NCBI GenBank assembly: GCA_965261585.1
Contig: CBDHDN010000058.1
Location: forward strand, 62,001-126,000
Direction: 5' to 3'
Length of the DNA stretch: 64,000 nt
Origin: CBDHDN01 sp965261585
GTDB lineage: Bacteria > Pseudomonadota > Alphaproteobacteria > UBA6615
The notes under the pieces were generated by a model. The model was not told where the DNA came from, searched no databases, and saw only the letters and a list, made by a program, of their open reading frames with translations. The position numbers were made by a program, and so were the translations under genes. Of the stretch, positions 27,998 through 37,238 are shown piece after piece. Numbering within the stretch: the first letter of the stretch is position 1; each line of letters starts with the position of its first letter.

Positions 27998-29037
27998 CGG
28001 ACACCGGCAGTCGCCAAGTTCAATTCGATGACAATACGCTGCTTCCCGCTCTATTCGGCCATCACGACGAGCATCTTGTCGAGATCGAGCGGCTGCTTGA
28101 TGTCAAGCTCAGATATCGTGGCAATTGCCTGGAGATCGTCGGGCCCGCGGGCTCGCGGGCAACGGCCCGGCAGGCGATCGACGCGCTCTACCGGCGGCTC
28201 AAGCAGGGCGTCGACATGACCCAGGGCGAGGTGCAGGCCGCCGTCCGGCTCGCCGTGAGCAATGCGGGCGACACCGACAAGCTGACGATCCGCACGCGCA
28301 AGCGCAACATCTCGCCGCGCTCGTCGGCCCAGGCCGGCTATATCGAGGCGCTGGAGCGCGACGAGCTGGTATTCGGGCTGGGCCCGGCCGGCACCGGCAA
28401 GACCTATCTGGCCGTGGCGATGGCGGTCTCCATGCTGCTGCGTGGCAAGGTCGATCGCATCGTGCTGTCGCGACCGGCGGTCGAGGCCGGCGAACGGCTC
28501 GGCTTCCTGCCGGGCGACCTGCAGGAGAAGATCGACCCATATCTCAGGCCGCTCTATGACGCGCTCTATGACATGCTGCCGGCCGACCAGATCGCTAATC
28601 GGCTGGCCAGCGGCGAGATCGAGGTCGCGCCCCTCGCCTTCATGCGCGGGCGCACGCTGAGCGCCTCCTACATCATCCTCGATGAGGCGCAGAACACTTC
28701 GCCGATGCAGATGAAGATGTTCCTGACGCGCCTGGGCGAGAGCTCGCGCATGGCGGTGACCGGCGATTTGTCGCAGATCGATCTGCCGATAAGCGAAAAA
28801 TCGGGCCTGCACGACGCCGTGGAGTTGCTTGACGGCGTCGCCGGCGTGACACTCACCCACTTCACGGACGTTGATGTGGTGCGTCACGCGCTGGTTACGC
28901 GCATCGTCCAGGCCTACAACGGGCGCGACGCGCGTACGAACGCCGGTCGGAACGCCGGCCGGAACGTGGGTCGGAACGCTGGGCGGAACAACAGCAACGG
29001 CCGGCGAAAACGGTCGGAAGACGGCAATGCCTCCTGA
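27994..29037 (+). CDS. PhoH-family ATPase (YbeZ-like)
   Basis: A 347-residue PhoH/YbeZ protein, a P-loop ATPase linked to ribosome maturation and RNA metabolism with YbeY. A KH-like N-terminal part (residues 20-75) precedes the PhoH domain with Walker A GPAGTGKTYLA near 131-141 and Walker B YIILDEAQNTS near 225. TTG at 27994 overlaps miaB. The last 35 residues are an odd Arg/Asn/Gly tail made of a four-residue GRNA/GRNV-type unit (DNA 28939-28990). The end overlaps ybeY by 11 bases. Confidence 0.94.
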
Positions 29038-29605
29038 TGGGGCGACGCCAGGCGACAGCGCGGAACCGGGCGACAGTCCGGGTGAAATTGGCCACGACGT
29101 TGCACTGACGATCAAGGCCGACGGCTGGCACGCTCTCGGCGGTGCCGAGGCGGCCTGCCTGGCCGCCGCGGTCGCCGCGTTGCGGGCGCTGGGTCCGGCG
29201 CGGGCCAGCGAGCTCAGCATCCTGTTGACCGACGACGCTGAAATGCGTGGCCTCAACCGCAGGTATCGCGGGCAGGATACGGCGACGAACGTGCTGTCAT
29301 TCGCTGCTGCCGGGACGGTGGACGAAGCGCGGCCGGCGTTCCTCACCGGGGCCGGCAGGGTCCTTTTGGGCGACGTGGTGCTTGCCTACGAGACCGTCGC
29401 CGGCGAGGCCGCGGCGCAGGGCAAGACGATGCTGGACCACGTTCGGCACCTGGTCGTTCACGGTACGTTGCACATCTTGGGTCACGACCACGAGGAAGCC
29501 GCCCAGGCACGGGCGATGGAGGCGGCGGAACGCCTCATCCTCGCCGGGCTCGACGTCGCCGATCCCTACGAGGCGGGCGACATGAGCGGCGGTCGGCAGG
29601 GATGA
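29027..29605 (+). CDS. ybeY: rRNA maturation endoribonuclease YbeY
   Basis: A 192-residue zinc-dependent endoribonuclease involved in 16S rRNA 3'-end processing and ribosome quality control. The zinc motif H-x3-H-x5-H is visible as HGTLHILGHDH near residue 146. The segment NRRYRGQDTATNVLSF is also a YbeY signature. ATG at 29027 lies inside phoH and the stop overlaps the start of the CorC gene by four bases (ATGA), so it is coupled on both sides. The first 30 residues (GATPGDSAEPGDSPGE) are low-complexity. Confidence 0.95.
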   Translation: MPPDGATPGDSAEPGDSPGEIGHDVALTIKADGWHALGGAEAACLAAAVAALRALGPARASELSILLTDDAEMRGLNRRYRGQDTATNVLSFAAAGTVDEARPAFLTGAGRVLLGDVVLAYETVAGEAAAQGKTMLDHVRHLVVHGTLHILGHDHEEAAQARAMEAAERLILAGLDVADPYEAGDMSGGRQG

Positions 29606-30513
29606 GCGAGTATTCGAAGAGCGCGACGAGCGGCGAGTATTTGTTCGCCCGCGGGCTCCGAACATGGTGGCGGTCGTTGCTGCGTGGACGCAACGGCGAA
29701 AACTCGGTGCGCGAGGCGATCGAGGAGCTCATCGAGGACAGCGACGAGTCCGACGGCGAGGCGATCGACGCCGACGAGCGGGCGCTGATCCACAACATCC
29801 TGAAGCTGCACGACCTCGCGGCCGAAGACGTCATGATACCGCGCGCCGACATCATCGCCGCCGACGTGAGTACCTCGCTGCGCGAGATCGTCGACATCAT
29901 GGCGCACGACGCGCATTCGCGCCTGCCGGTGTTTCGCGACAATCTGGACGATGTCGTCGGCTTCGTGCACATCAAGGACGTGTTGGCCTGCCTCGGCCAG
30001 GATCAGGATGTTGAGATCAAGGACCTGGTACGCGACATCCTGTTCGCCGCACCATCGATCCGCGTCCTCGATCTGCTGCTGGAGATGCGCGCGAGCCGGG
30101 TGCACATGGCGATCGTCGTCGACGAGTTCGGCGGCGTCGACGGTCTGGTGACGATCGAGAACCTGGTCGAGGAGATCGTCGGCGAAATCGAGGACGAGCA
30201 TGACGATGAGGGGCCGAGCGTCATCCAGCGTCCCGACGGCGTCATCGTCGCCGATGCCCGCACCGAGATCGAGGATCTGGAGAGCCTCGCCGGGCCCTTC
30301 GCCGCGGCGGAGGAGCGCGACGAGCTGGGCACGATCGGCGGCATCGTGTTCAAGCTGATCAACCGGGTGCCGCGCCGCGGCGAAGTCATTCAGCACCCAT
30401 CGGGCGTCGAGTTCGAAGTCATCGACGCCGACGCGCGCCGCATCAAGCGGCTGAGCGTGCGGGTGCCATCGGAAATTCGCGAGCGAGCCGCTGTCGACCG
30501 AAACCAGCGCTAG
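29602..30513 (+). CDS. CorC/HlyC-type CBS-domain protein
   Basis: A 303-residue cytosolic protein with two CBS domains and a C-terminal CorC_HlyC transporter-associated domain. Its start (residues 20-60) is arginine-rich, then acidic. CBS 1 begins at VMIPRADIIAADVS and CBS 2 near DLVRDILFAAPSIRVLD, with VDEFGGVDGLVTIENLVEE a strong family signature. E. coli CorC is tied to magnesium/cobalt efflux, and the ybeY-corC-lnt order is conserved. Because the membrane DUF21 part is absent, it acts as a soluble regulator. Confidence 0.92.
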   Translation: MSEYSKSATSGEYLFARGLRTWWRSLLRGRNGENSVREAIEELIEDSDESDGEAIDADERALIHNILKLHDLAAEDVMIPRADIIAADVSTSLREIVDIMAHDAHSRLPVFRDNLDDVVGFVHIKDVLACLGQDQDVEIKDLVRDILFAAPSIRVLDLLLEMRASRVHMAIVVDEFGGVDGLVTIENLVEEIVGEIEDEHDDEGPSVIQRPDGVIVADARTEIEDLESLAGPFAAAEERDELGTIGGIVFKLINRVPRRGEVIQHPSGVEFEVIDADARRIKRLSVRVPSEIRERAAVDRNQR

Positions 30514-30550
30514 CGTCGCCACTACGGACGCCGCCTGGCGCAGCGGGCTG

Positions 30551-32155
30551 GTGCGGATGCACGCGCGGCTGACCGCGCTGGCGGGCTGGCGGCGCTGCCT
30601 GGCGGCGACGGTGCTGGGTGCCCTGGCGGCGTTGGCGCTGCCGCCGTGGCATGTGGTCGTGCTGCTGGTGCCGGCGTTCGCGGGCCTGCTGTGGCTCGTC
30701 GAGGCGACGCCGCGCGGGCGGACAGCGTTCCTTGTCGGTTGGTGCTTTGGCTTCGGTCATTTCCTGGTCGGCGTGCACTGGGTCGGCAGCGCTTTGCTGG
30801 TCGATCCGCTGCGCCATTGCTGGCTGCTGCCGTTTGCAGTCGGCGGGCTGGCGGCGGGGCTCGGTTTGTTTCCCGCGGCAACCGTGCTCGCCTATCGTTG
30901 GCTGGCGCACCGTGGCGCGGTTTCCGGCGTCGGACGCGTTATCGCCTTCGCCGGGATCTGGACCGCCGCCGAATGGATGCGCGGCTGGATCTTCACCGGC
31001 TTTCCATGGAACCTGATCGGCTATTCCTGGGCCGGCAGCACGGCGGTGCTGCAGATCGCCTCCGTGATCGGGATCTACGGCCTGAGCCTGTTGACGATGA
31101 TTGCGGCAACCATGCCGGCCGTGCTGGTACCGGTCCCGACGACGGCCCCAGGGACGGCCGCGACGACGGCCCCAGTGACGGCACGAGCGCCGCGCCGGGC
31201 GGTGCTGGCCGTTGCGCTCGCGACCCTGCTGCTGCCGGCGCTCCTGTGGGGCGGCGGCACGGCGCGGCTGGCGGCGGCGCCGGGACTGGGCACGGACGAG
31301 GTGCCGGATGTGCGTTTGCGGCTGGTTCAGGCCAACATCCCACAACACCTGAAGTGGCAGCCGGATCTGCGGCGCGGTCATCTGCAGCGTCACGTGGCCA
31401 TGAGCCGGCAGGAGGGCGCGCCGCCGCCGACGCATCTGGTCTGGCCCGAGACGGCGGTGCCGTTCTTCCTGTCGGTCGACGCGCCGGCGCGCGAGGCGGT
31501 GGCCGCAGCGATCCCGCCGGATGGGGTCCTGCTGACGGGCGCGCCGCGCACCGAGCCGGCGGCGGCCTCGGGCCGGCGGTTCTGGAATAGCATCCACGCG
31601 ATCGACGGCGCCGGCAACATCCTCGCGACCTACGACAAGGCGCACCTCGTGCCGTTCGGCGAATATGCGCCGGCGCGCGGCATCCTGCCGATCGACAAGA
31701 TCGTCACCGGTGCCGGCGACTTCACGCGTGGGCCGGGGCGGCGCACACTGCACATCGACGGCCTGCCGCCGGTCAGTGCGCTTGTCTGCTATGAGGCGAT
31801 CTTCCCGGGCGCCGTCGTCGATCGCCGCGACCGGCCGGACTGGATGCTCAACCTGACGAACGATGCCTGGTTCGGCAACAGCGCCGGGCCACGGCAGCAC
31901 TTGGCGATCGCCCGCGTCCGGGCTGTCGAAGAGGGCCTGCCGCTGGTGCGCGCCGCCAGCACCGGCATTTCCGCCGTCATCGACCCCTACGGCCGCACGG
32001 TCGCGCAGTTGGGGGTCGGCGAGGCCGGCGTCGTCGACAGCGGGTTGCCGCGACCGGCCGGGCTGACGCCGTTCGCGCGACTCGGCAACCGGGTGCTCGC
32101 GGTCCTTGCCCTGGCGATTATCGCAACGACACTCGCCCTGCGCCAGCGCAGCTGA
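30551..32155 (+). CDS. lnt: Apolipoprotein N-acyltransferase Lnt
   Basis: Lnt adds the third acyl chain to the N-terminal cysteine of lipoproteins in the inner membrane. The 534-residue product has about seven membrane helices in the first 220 residues and then a nitrilase domain. The catalytic triad is visible as Glu in WPETAVPF (near residue 300), Lys in YDKAHLVPFGEY (near 361) and Cys in CYEAIFPG (near 413). GTG at 30551 is used, 37 bp after corC; the frame is open upstream and the start is not certain. Confidence 0.94.
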   Translation: MRMHARLTALAGWRRCLAATVLGALAALALPPWHVVVLLVPAFAGLLWLVEATPRGRTAFLVGWCFGFGHFLVGVHWVGSALLVDPLRHCWLLPFAVGGLAAGLGLFPAATVLAYRWLAHRGAVSGVGRVIAFAGIWTAAEWMRGWIFTGFPWNLIGYSWAGSTAVLQIASVIGIYGLSLLTMIAATMPAVLVPVPTTAPGTAATTAPVTARAPRRAVLAVALATLLLPALLWGGGTARLAAAPGLGTDEVPDVRLRLVQANIPQHLKWQPDLRRGHLQRHVAMSRQEGAPPPTHLVWPETAVPFFLSVDAPAREAVAAAIPPDGVLLTGAPRTEPAAASGRRFWNSIHAIDGAGNILATYDKAHLVPFGEYAPARGILPIDKIVTGAGDFTRGPGRRTLHIDGLPPVSALVCYEAIFPGAVVDRRDRPDWMLNLTNDAWFGNSAGPRQHLAIARVRAVEEGLPLVRAASTGISAVIDPYGRTVAQLGVGEAGVVDSGLPRPAGLTPFARLGNRVLAVLALAIIATTLALRQRS

Positions 32156-32312
32156 GCGGCGGCGCGCCCGGCAGAAAGGCTTGACGGGGTTCGGCAAAGA
32201 CTGCACAAACCGGGCCGATCGTCGCCGCATTCCGGCGCCGTCGAGGCCGTTTCCTCGGCGCTGCTTGCCGCGCCGGCAGCTCACGCGCAAATAAGCAGAA
32301 AGGGAGACGGAC

Positions 32313-33479
32313 GTGCCACGCGGCAGCTACTTGTTCACCAGCGAATCGGTTTCCGAAGGCCATCCGGATAAGGTCTGCGACCGCATCTCCGATGCCATTG
32401 TCGATGCCTATCTTACCGCCGACCCGCTGAGCCGCTGTGCCGTCGAGACCCTGACGACGACGAACCTCATCGTCGTCGCCGGCGAGGTGCGTGGGCCGCG
32501 CACCGTCGATGTCGGTCAGATCGAAGACATCGCCCGCTCCGCCGTACGCGAGATTGGCTACGAGCAGGAGGGCTTTCACTGGCAGCACAGCAACTTTCAG
32601 TGCCATCTGCACGACCAGTCGGCCGATATTGCCGTGGGCGTCGATGCCGGCGGCAACAAGGATGAAGGCGCCGGCGACCAGGGCATCATGTTCGGCTATG
32701 CCTGCCGCGAGACGGAGGCCCTGATGCCGGCGCCGATCTATTTCAGCCATGCGATTCTGCGCTCGCTGGCCGAGGCGCGGCACTCGGGCGCGGAACCGGG
32801 GCTGGGCCCGGATTCGAAAAGCCAGGTGACGCTTGCGTACGAAGACGGCAAACCGGTGCGGGCGATGTCCGTCGTCGTCTCGACCCAACATGGCGTCGAT
32901 CTGGATCGGGACGACGTCCGCGCGATCGTCCGGCCCCACGTCGTCAATGTGCTGCCCGACGGCTGGATGTGCCCGGAGGACAGGTTCTACGTCAATCCAA
33001 CCGGGCGCTTCGTCATCGGCGGGCCCGACGGCGATGCTGGTCTGACCGGCCGCAAGATCATCGTCGACACCTACGGCGGTGCCGCTCCGCATGGCGGCGG
33101 CGCGTTCTCGGGTAAGGACCCCAGCAAGGTCGACCGCTCGGCCGCCTATGCCGCGCGCTATCTGGCGAAGAACGTCGTCGCCGCCGGATTGGCCGAGAAA
33201 TGCACGATCCAGCTGAGCTATGCGATCGGCGTCTCGCATCCGCTGTCGGTCTATATCGACACGAACGGCACGGCGACGACTGACGAGGCGAAGCTGTCCG
33301 ACGCCGTGCAGAAGGTCATGGACTTGAGCCCGCGCGGCATTCGCACCCACCTCGAACTCAACCGGCCGATCTACGCACGCACGGCGGCCTACGGCCATTT
33401 CGGCCGGCCGCCGGACCCCGATGGTGGCTTCTCGTGGGAGCGCACCGATCTGGTCGGGGCGTTGCGCGACGCCCTCTGA
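32313..33479 (+). CDS. metK: S-adenosylmethionine synthase
   Basis: MetK makes S-adenosylmethionine from methionine and ATP. The 388-residue length and motifs fit: SEGHPDKVCDRISDA at the start, GGNKDEGAGDQGIMFGYA near residue 110 for ATP, and the P-loop-like GGGAFSGKDPSKVDRSAAY near 260. GTG at 32313 follows AAGGGAGACGG, a good ribosome-binding site. The 157-bp gap before it contains a possible TTGACG -35 box but no SAM riboswitch that I could recognise. SAM is used by neighbours miaB and trmB. Confidence 0.97.
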   Translation: MPRGSYLFTSESVSEGHPDKVCDRISDAIVDAYLTADPLSRCAVETLTTTNLIVVAGEVRGPRTVDVGQIEDIARSAVREIGYEQEGFHWQHSNFQCHLHDQSADIAVGVDAGGNKDEGAGDQGIMFGYACRETEALMPAPIYFSHAILRSLAEARHSGAEPGLGPDSKSQVTLAYEDGKPVRAMSVVVSTQHGVDLDRDDVRAIVRPHVVNVLPDGWMCPEDRFYVNPTGRFVIGGPDGDAGLTGRKIIVDTYGGAAPHGGGAFSGKDPSKVDRSAAYAARYLAKNVVAAGLAEKCTIQLSYAIGVSHPLSVYIDTNGTATTDEAKLSDAVQKVMDLSPRGIRTHLELNRPIYARTAAYGHFGRPPDPDGGFSWERTDLVGALRDAL

Positions 33480-33504
33480 GGCTCGGTGCCACGCGGCGGT
33501 TGTC

Positions 33505-34206
33505 GTGGCGGGGGCCGATACCGACAGTGATCTGCGCTTCTATGGCCGCCGGCGCGGGCGGCGACTGCGGCTGCGGCGTCGGCGGCTGATCGACGAGGTG
33601 CTGCCGCGCCTGGCGCTTGCCGCGCCGGCCGACGGCATGCTGGATCCCGGCGGCCTGTTCGGCTTCACACCCCAGGACGTTTGGCTTGAAATCGGCTTCG
33701 GCGCGGGCGAGCACCTGGCCTGGCAGGCCGCGCACAACCCGCGCGTCGGTTTCATCGGCGCCGAGCCCTTCGTCAACGGCGTGGCGCGCCTGCTGGCGCA
33801 CATCGAGGACGAAGGCCTCGGCAATATTCGCATCGTGGCCGACGACGTGCGGCCGGTGCTGGCACGGCTGCCGGCCGCGTGCCTGGGCCGCGTGTTCGTC
33901 CTGTTCCCCGATCCGTGGCCGAAGGCGCGACACCACCGTCGCCGCATCATCTGCCGAGAAATGCTCGACCAGCTGGCGGGCCTCATGCGCGATGGGGCCG
34001 AACTGCGGCTGGCGACAGACGACGAGGACTACCTGTGCTGGATGCTCGAGCACCTGCTGGCGCACCCGGCCTTCTGCTGGCTGGCGGCCCGCGCCGACGA
34101 TTGGCGCCAGCGGCCGCTGGATTGGCCGGCAACGCGCTACGAGGTCAAGATGTCGGCGGCGGGCCGGCGCGCGAGCTATCTGCGCTTTGCTCGCAGCGCG
34201 CGCTGA
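33505..34206 (+). CDS. trmB: tRNA (guanine-N7-)-methyltransferase TrmB
   Basis: A 233-residue class I SAM methyltransferase that makes m7G46 in tRNA. The SAM-binding motif is VWLEIGFGAGEHLAWQA near residue 55, and the catalytic family signature is FVLFPDPWPKARHHRRRI near residue 135. The N-terminal arginine-rich stretch FYGRRRGRRLRLRRRR is typical. GTG at 33505 lies 25 bp after the metK stop; earlier in-frame codons would lie inside metK. The two genes are likely cotranscribed, linking SAM synthesis to its use. Confidence 0.94.
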   Translation: MAGADTDSDLRFYGRRRGRRLRLRRRRLIDEVLPRLALAAPADGMLDPGGLFGFTPQDVWLEIGFGAGEHLAWQAAHNPRVGFIGAEPFVNGVARLLAHIEDEGLGNIRIVADDVRPVLARLPAACLGRVFVLFPDPWPKARHHRRRIICREMLDQLAGLMRDGAELRLATDDEDYLCWMLEHLLAHPAFCWLAARADDWRQRPLDWPATRYEVKMSAAGRRASYLRFARSAR

Positions 34207-34262
34207 AGTCTGAGTGGCGGCTGGCGCACTGGCGGTACGACTGCAACGGCAGCCGTTTAGTC

Positions 34263-34290
34263 TTGCGCCGGACCGGAAATTCACTATATT
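34263..34290 (+). promoter_or_regulatory. Probable promoter of the rimP-nusA-infB operon
   Basis: TTGCGC (34263-34268) and TATATT (34285-34290) are 16 bases apart in the gap after trmB. The -10 is a good match and stands out in this GC-rich DNA. It lies just ahead of the leader hairpin at 34331. Confidence 0.6.
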
Positions 34291-34330
34291 CGGAAAACAA
34301 AAGCTCGGAGGCCTGGAAACAGGCGATCAA

Positions 34331-34361
34331 GGGTGGCCCGCCGGGGCCGCCCGTTTTTGTT
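34331..34361 (+). terminator. Terminator-like hairpin in the rimP leader
   Basis: GGGTGGCC pairs with GGCCGCCC (8 bp, 6-base loop) and is followed at once by GTTTTTGTTT. This is a good Rho-independent terminator shape, placed downstream of the promoter and 20 bp before rimP. It therefore looks like an attenuator in the 5' leader rather than the end of trmB alone. A conserved rimP-leader RNA has been described in bacteria; whether this leader belongs to it was not tested. Confidence 0.6.
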
Positions 34362-34381
34362 TGTGCTGACTGAAGGCGGAC

Positions 34382-34888
34382 GTGAACCTGGTAAGCGAGT
34401 CGACAAGGACCGATCGGATCGTCGCGCTTGTCGAGCCGACGCTTGCGAGTTTGGGATTCGATATTGTCAGGGTCGCTTTTGTCGGTGAACGGACGCTGCA
34501 GGTCATGGTGGATCGGGCCGACCGGTCGGAAGTGGTCGTCGCCGACTGCGCGTCGGCGTCGCGCGCCATCTCTGCCGTGCTCGACGTCGAAGATCCGGTG
34601 CCCGGGCAGTACACCCTGGAAGTCAGCTCGCCGGGCATCGACCGGCCGCTGACCCGGGCCGGCGACTTCGACCGCTTCGCCGGCTTTCAAGTGAAGGTGG
34701 AGTTGAAGGACACCGTCGAGGGGCGCAAGCGGTTCCGCGGGCGGCTGTTGGGCTTGGCCGGCGACGATATCCGGCTCGCCTGCGACGATGCGGAAGTCGA
34801 AGTGCCGCTGGAACGGGTCCGGCGCGCGAAGCTCGTGCTGACCGACGAGCTGTTGGCCGCGCAGCATGCAAACTCGCAACCGAGGTAG
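34382..34888 (+). CDS. rimP: Ribosome maturation factor RimP
   Basis: RimP helps assemble the 30S subunit. The 168-residue protein has the N-terminal alpha/beta domain (ALVEPTLASLGFDIVRVAF) and the family signature VSSPGIDRPLTRAGDFDRF near residues 80-100, followed by an Sm-like C-terminal domain. GTG at 34382 is the start, 20 bp after the leader hairpin. It is first in the operon rimP-nusA-ylxR-infB-rbfA-truB-rpsO, an order conserved in most bacteria. Confidence 0.95.
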   Translation: MNLVSESTRTDRIVALVEPTLASLGFDIVRVAFVGERTLQVMVDRADRSEVVVADCASASRAISAVLDVEDPVPGQYTLEVSSPGIDRPLTRAGDFDRFAGFQVKVELKDTVEGRKRFRGRLLGLAGDDIRLACDDAEVEVPLERVRRAKLVLTDELLAAQHANSQPR

Positions 34889-34900
34889 AGGTCTGCAAAT

Positions 34901-36550
34901 ATGGAAGTGACGACGGGACCACACCGGCTGGAGATGCTGGCTGTCGCCGACGCTGTCGCGCGCGAGAAGAGCATCGAGCGCGAAGAAGTGATCGAGGCGA
35001 TGGAGCAGGCCATCCAGAAGGCGGGCCGGCAGAAGTACGGGCCGGAACACGACATCCGCGCCAACATCGACCGCCAGACCGGCGACATCAGCCTGTTCCG
35101 CTATCGGGAGGTCGTCGAGGAGGTCGAGGACGAGCATGCCCAACTGACCATCGAGCAGGCGCGGCAAGAGAAGTCCGATGCGGCGGTCGGCGATTTTCTG
35201 ATCGACGAGCTGCCGCCGATCGACTTCGGCCGTATCGCGGCACAGACAGCCAAGCAGGTGATCGTCCAGCGGGTCCGCGACGCCGAGCGCGAGCGCCAGT
35301 ACGAGGAGTACAAGGACCGCGTTGGCGAGATCGTCAATGGCCTCGTGAAGCGCGTCGAGTACGGCAACGTTACCGTCGATCTGGGGCGTGCCGAGGCGAC
35401 GCTGCGGCGCGATGAGACGGTGCCGCGTGAGAGATTCCGCACCGGCGACCGCGCGCGCGCCTACATCTACGACGTCAGGCGCGAGACGAGAGGTCCCCAG
35501 ATCTTCCTGACGCGGTCGCGGCCGGAGTTCATGAAGGCGCTGTTCGCCCAGGAAGTGCCTGAGATCTACGACCACATTATCGAGATTCGCGCCGCCGCCC
35601 GCGATCCGGGCAGCCGGGCCAAGATCGCCGTGCTGTCCAACGACAGCTCGATCGATCCCGTCGGCGCCTGTGTCGGCATGCGCGGCAGTCGCGTACAGGC
35701 GGTCGTGGGCGAGTTGCAGGGCGAGAAGATCGACATCATTCCGTGGTCGCCCGACCCGGCGACGTTCGTGGTCAACGCCCTGGCGCCGGCCGAAGTGACC
35801 AAGGTCGTGCTCGACGAGGACACGCAGAAGATAGAGGTGGTCGTCCCCGACGATCAGCTGTCGCTGGCGATCGGCCGGCGTGGCCAGAACGTGCGTCTGG
35901 CGACGATGCTGTCGGGCTGGGACATCGACATCCTGACCGAGGACGAGGAATCGCGGCGCCGGCAAGAGGAATTCATTAGGCGCAGCCAGATGTTCGTCGA
36001 TACGCTGGACGTGGAAGACGTCATCGCCCACCTGCTGGTCACCGAGGGCTTCGGGTCCGTCGAGGAGGTCGCGTTCGTGCCGGTCGAAGACCTGGCTGGC
36101 ATCGAGGGTTTCGACACCGCGCTTGGTGAGGAGCTGCAGCGGCGCGCCTGTGCCTGGCTCGAGGAGCGCGACGAAAAACTCGATGTCGAGCGCCGCAAGC
36201 TGGCCGTCGGTGACGATGTCGCGGCGATCGAGGGGCTGTCGCCGACGCTGCTCGTTAAGCTGGGGCAGGCCTCGATCCGGACGCTCGACGACCTGGCCGA
36301 TCTGACGACGGACGAGCTGCGGTTCCTGGTGCTGAGCGTGCAGCCGGACAAGACACTGGACGATCTGGCCCAGATGCATGAAAACGAGCTTGGCAAGCTG
36401 CTGTCGGCGAGCCCGCTGTCCGTCGAGGACGCCGAGGCGGTGATCATGGCAGCGCGTCAGCACTGGTTCGATGACGAGCCGGAGGCCGCCCCCGCCGCCG
36501 AGGCGGAGCCGGTCGAGGCGCAGCACGCCGGCGAGGCCGGCGCGGAGTAG
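34901..36550 (+). CDS. nusA: Transcription termination/antitermination protein NusA
   Basis: NusA binds RNA polymerase and modulates pausing, termination and antitermination. The 549 residues contain the N-terminal polymerase-binding domain, an S1 domain (GEIVNGLVKRVEYGNVTVDLG, near 143-163), KH domains with AVLSNDSSIDPVGACVGMRG near 240 and LAIGRRGQNVRLA near 320, and two C-terminal helical repeats from about 390. The acidic, alanine-rich tail is typical of alphaproteobacteria. It starts 12 bp after rimP. Confidence 0.96.
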   Translation: MEVTTGPHRLEMLAVADAVAREKSIEREEVIEAMEQAIQKAGRQKYGPEHDIRANIDRQTGDISLFRYREVVEEVEDEHAQLTIEQARQEKSDAAVGDFLIDELPPIDFGRIAAQTAKQVIVQRVRDAERERQYEEYKDRVGEIVNGLVKRVEYGNVTVDLGRAEATLRRDETVPRERFRTGDRARAYIYDVRRETRGPQIFLTRSRPEFMKALFAQEVPEIYDHIIEIRAAARDPGSRAKIAVLSNDSSIDPVGACVGMRGSRVQAVVGELQGEKIDIIPWSPDPATFVVNALAPAEVTKVVLDEDTQKIEVVVPDDQLSLAIGRRGQNVRLATMLSGWDIDILTEDEESRRRQEEFIRRSQMFVDTLDVEDVIAHLLVTEGFGSVEEVAFVPVEDLAGIEGFDTALGEELQRRACAWLEERDEKLDVERRKLAVGDDVAAIEGLSPTLLVKLGQASIRTLDDLADLTTDELRFLVLSVQPDKTLDDLAQMHENELGKLLSASPLSVEDAEAVIMAARQHWFDDEPEAAPAAEAEPVEAQHAGEAGAE

Positions 36551-36552
36551 CA

Positions 36553-37206
36553 ATGACGTTGGCAATGGCAGCGACACGGCCCGCACGGCCGGCGCGCGTG
36601 GACGACGCGGCGCTGCGGCGGCGTTGCCTCGCGACCGGCGCGGTGCTGCCGAAAGCGGCCCTGGTGCGCTTTGTCGCGGCGCCGGATGCCACCGTCGTTC
36701 CCGACGTGGCCGGCCGGCTGCCCGGCCGGGGCATGTGGATTGTCGCGCGCCGCGATGCCGTTGTCGCGGCCGCGAACAAGAACCTGTTCGCGCGGGCCGC
36801 ACGGTGCACGCTGCAGCCGCTCGACGACCTTGCCGACGTCGTCGAGGAGCAGTTGGCGCAGCGCTGCGTCGACTTGCTGGGGCTGGCGCGGCGGGCCGGT
36901 GGGGCCGTGCTCGGCTTCGAGGAAGTGCGGGCATGGCTGCGGGCACAGGCAGGGGGGCCGGGCCACGGGTTGTTGATAACCGCGGCCGACGCGGCGGCGG
37001 ACGGGCGGGCCAAGCTGGCCTTGCTCGCCACCAAGGCAACGCCTGGGATCGCGCGCGTCGAGGTGCTGACCGCGGCGGAGCTTGGCCGCGCCTGGGGGCG
37101 TGAGCGGGTCGTGCATGCGGTGATCCGCCCGGGTAGCCTGGCGGCGCGGCTGGCGAGTGAGGCGACGCGGTTGAGCGGGTTTCGTGGGGCGGTAGCGGCG
37201 CCCTGA
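36553..37206 (+). CDS. YlxR (DUF448)/L7Ae-like RNA-binding protein
   Basis: A 217-residue two-domain protein. Residues 20-90 match DUF448/YlxR, including RRCLATGAVLPKAALVRFV and the signature AGRLPGRGMWI. Residues 100-200 resemble the L7Ae/L30e fold (LLGLARRAGGAVLGFEEVRAWL), an RNA-binding module. This fusion between nusA and infB is typical of alphaproteobacteria, and YlxR has been linked to nucleic-acid binding. It follows nusA by 2 bp and is presumably cotranscribed. Confidence 0.9.
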   Translation: MTLAMAATRPARPARVDDAALRRRCLATGAVLPKAALVRFVAAPDATVVPDVAGRLPGRGMWIVARRDAVVAAANKNLFARAARCTLQPLDDLADVVEEQLAQRCVDLLGLARRAGGAVLGFEEVRAWLRAQAGGPGHGLLITAADAAADGRAKLALLATKATPGIARVEVLTAAELGRAWGRERVVHAVIRPGSLAARLASEATRLSGFRGAVAAP

Positions 37207-37238
37207 GTTGAACGTCAAGCGGATATCGGACTGAGGCC

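Noticed and set aside
32156..32312. Possible SAM riboswitch before metK.
   Set aside because: No SAM-II or other recognised core was visible; a covariance search would be needed.
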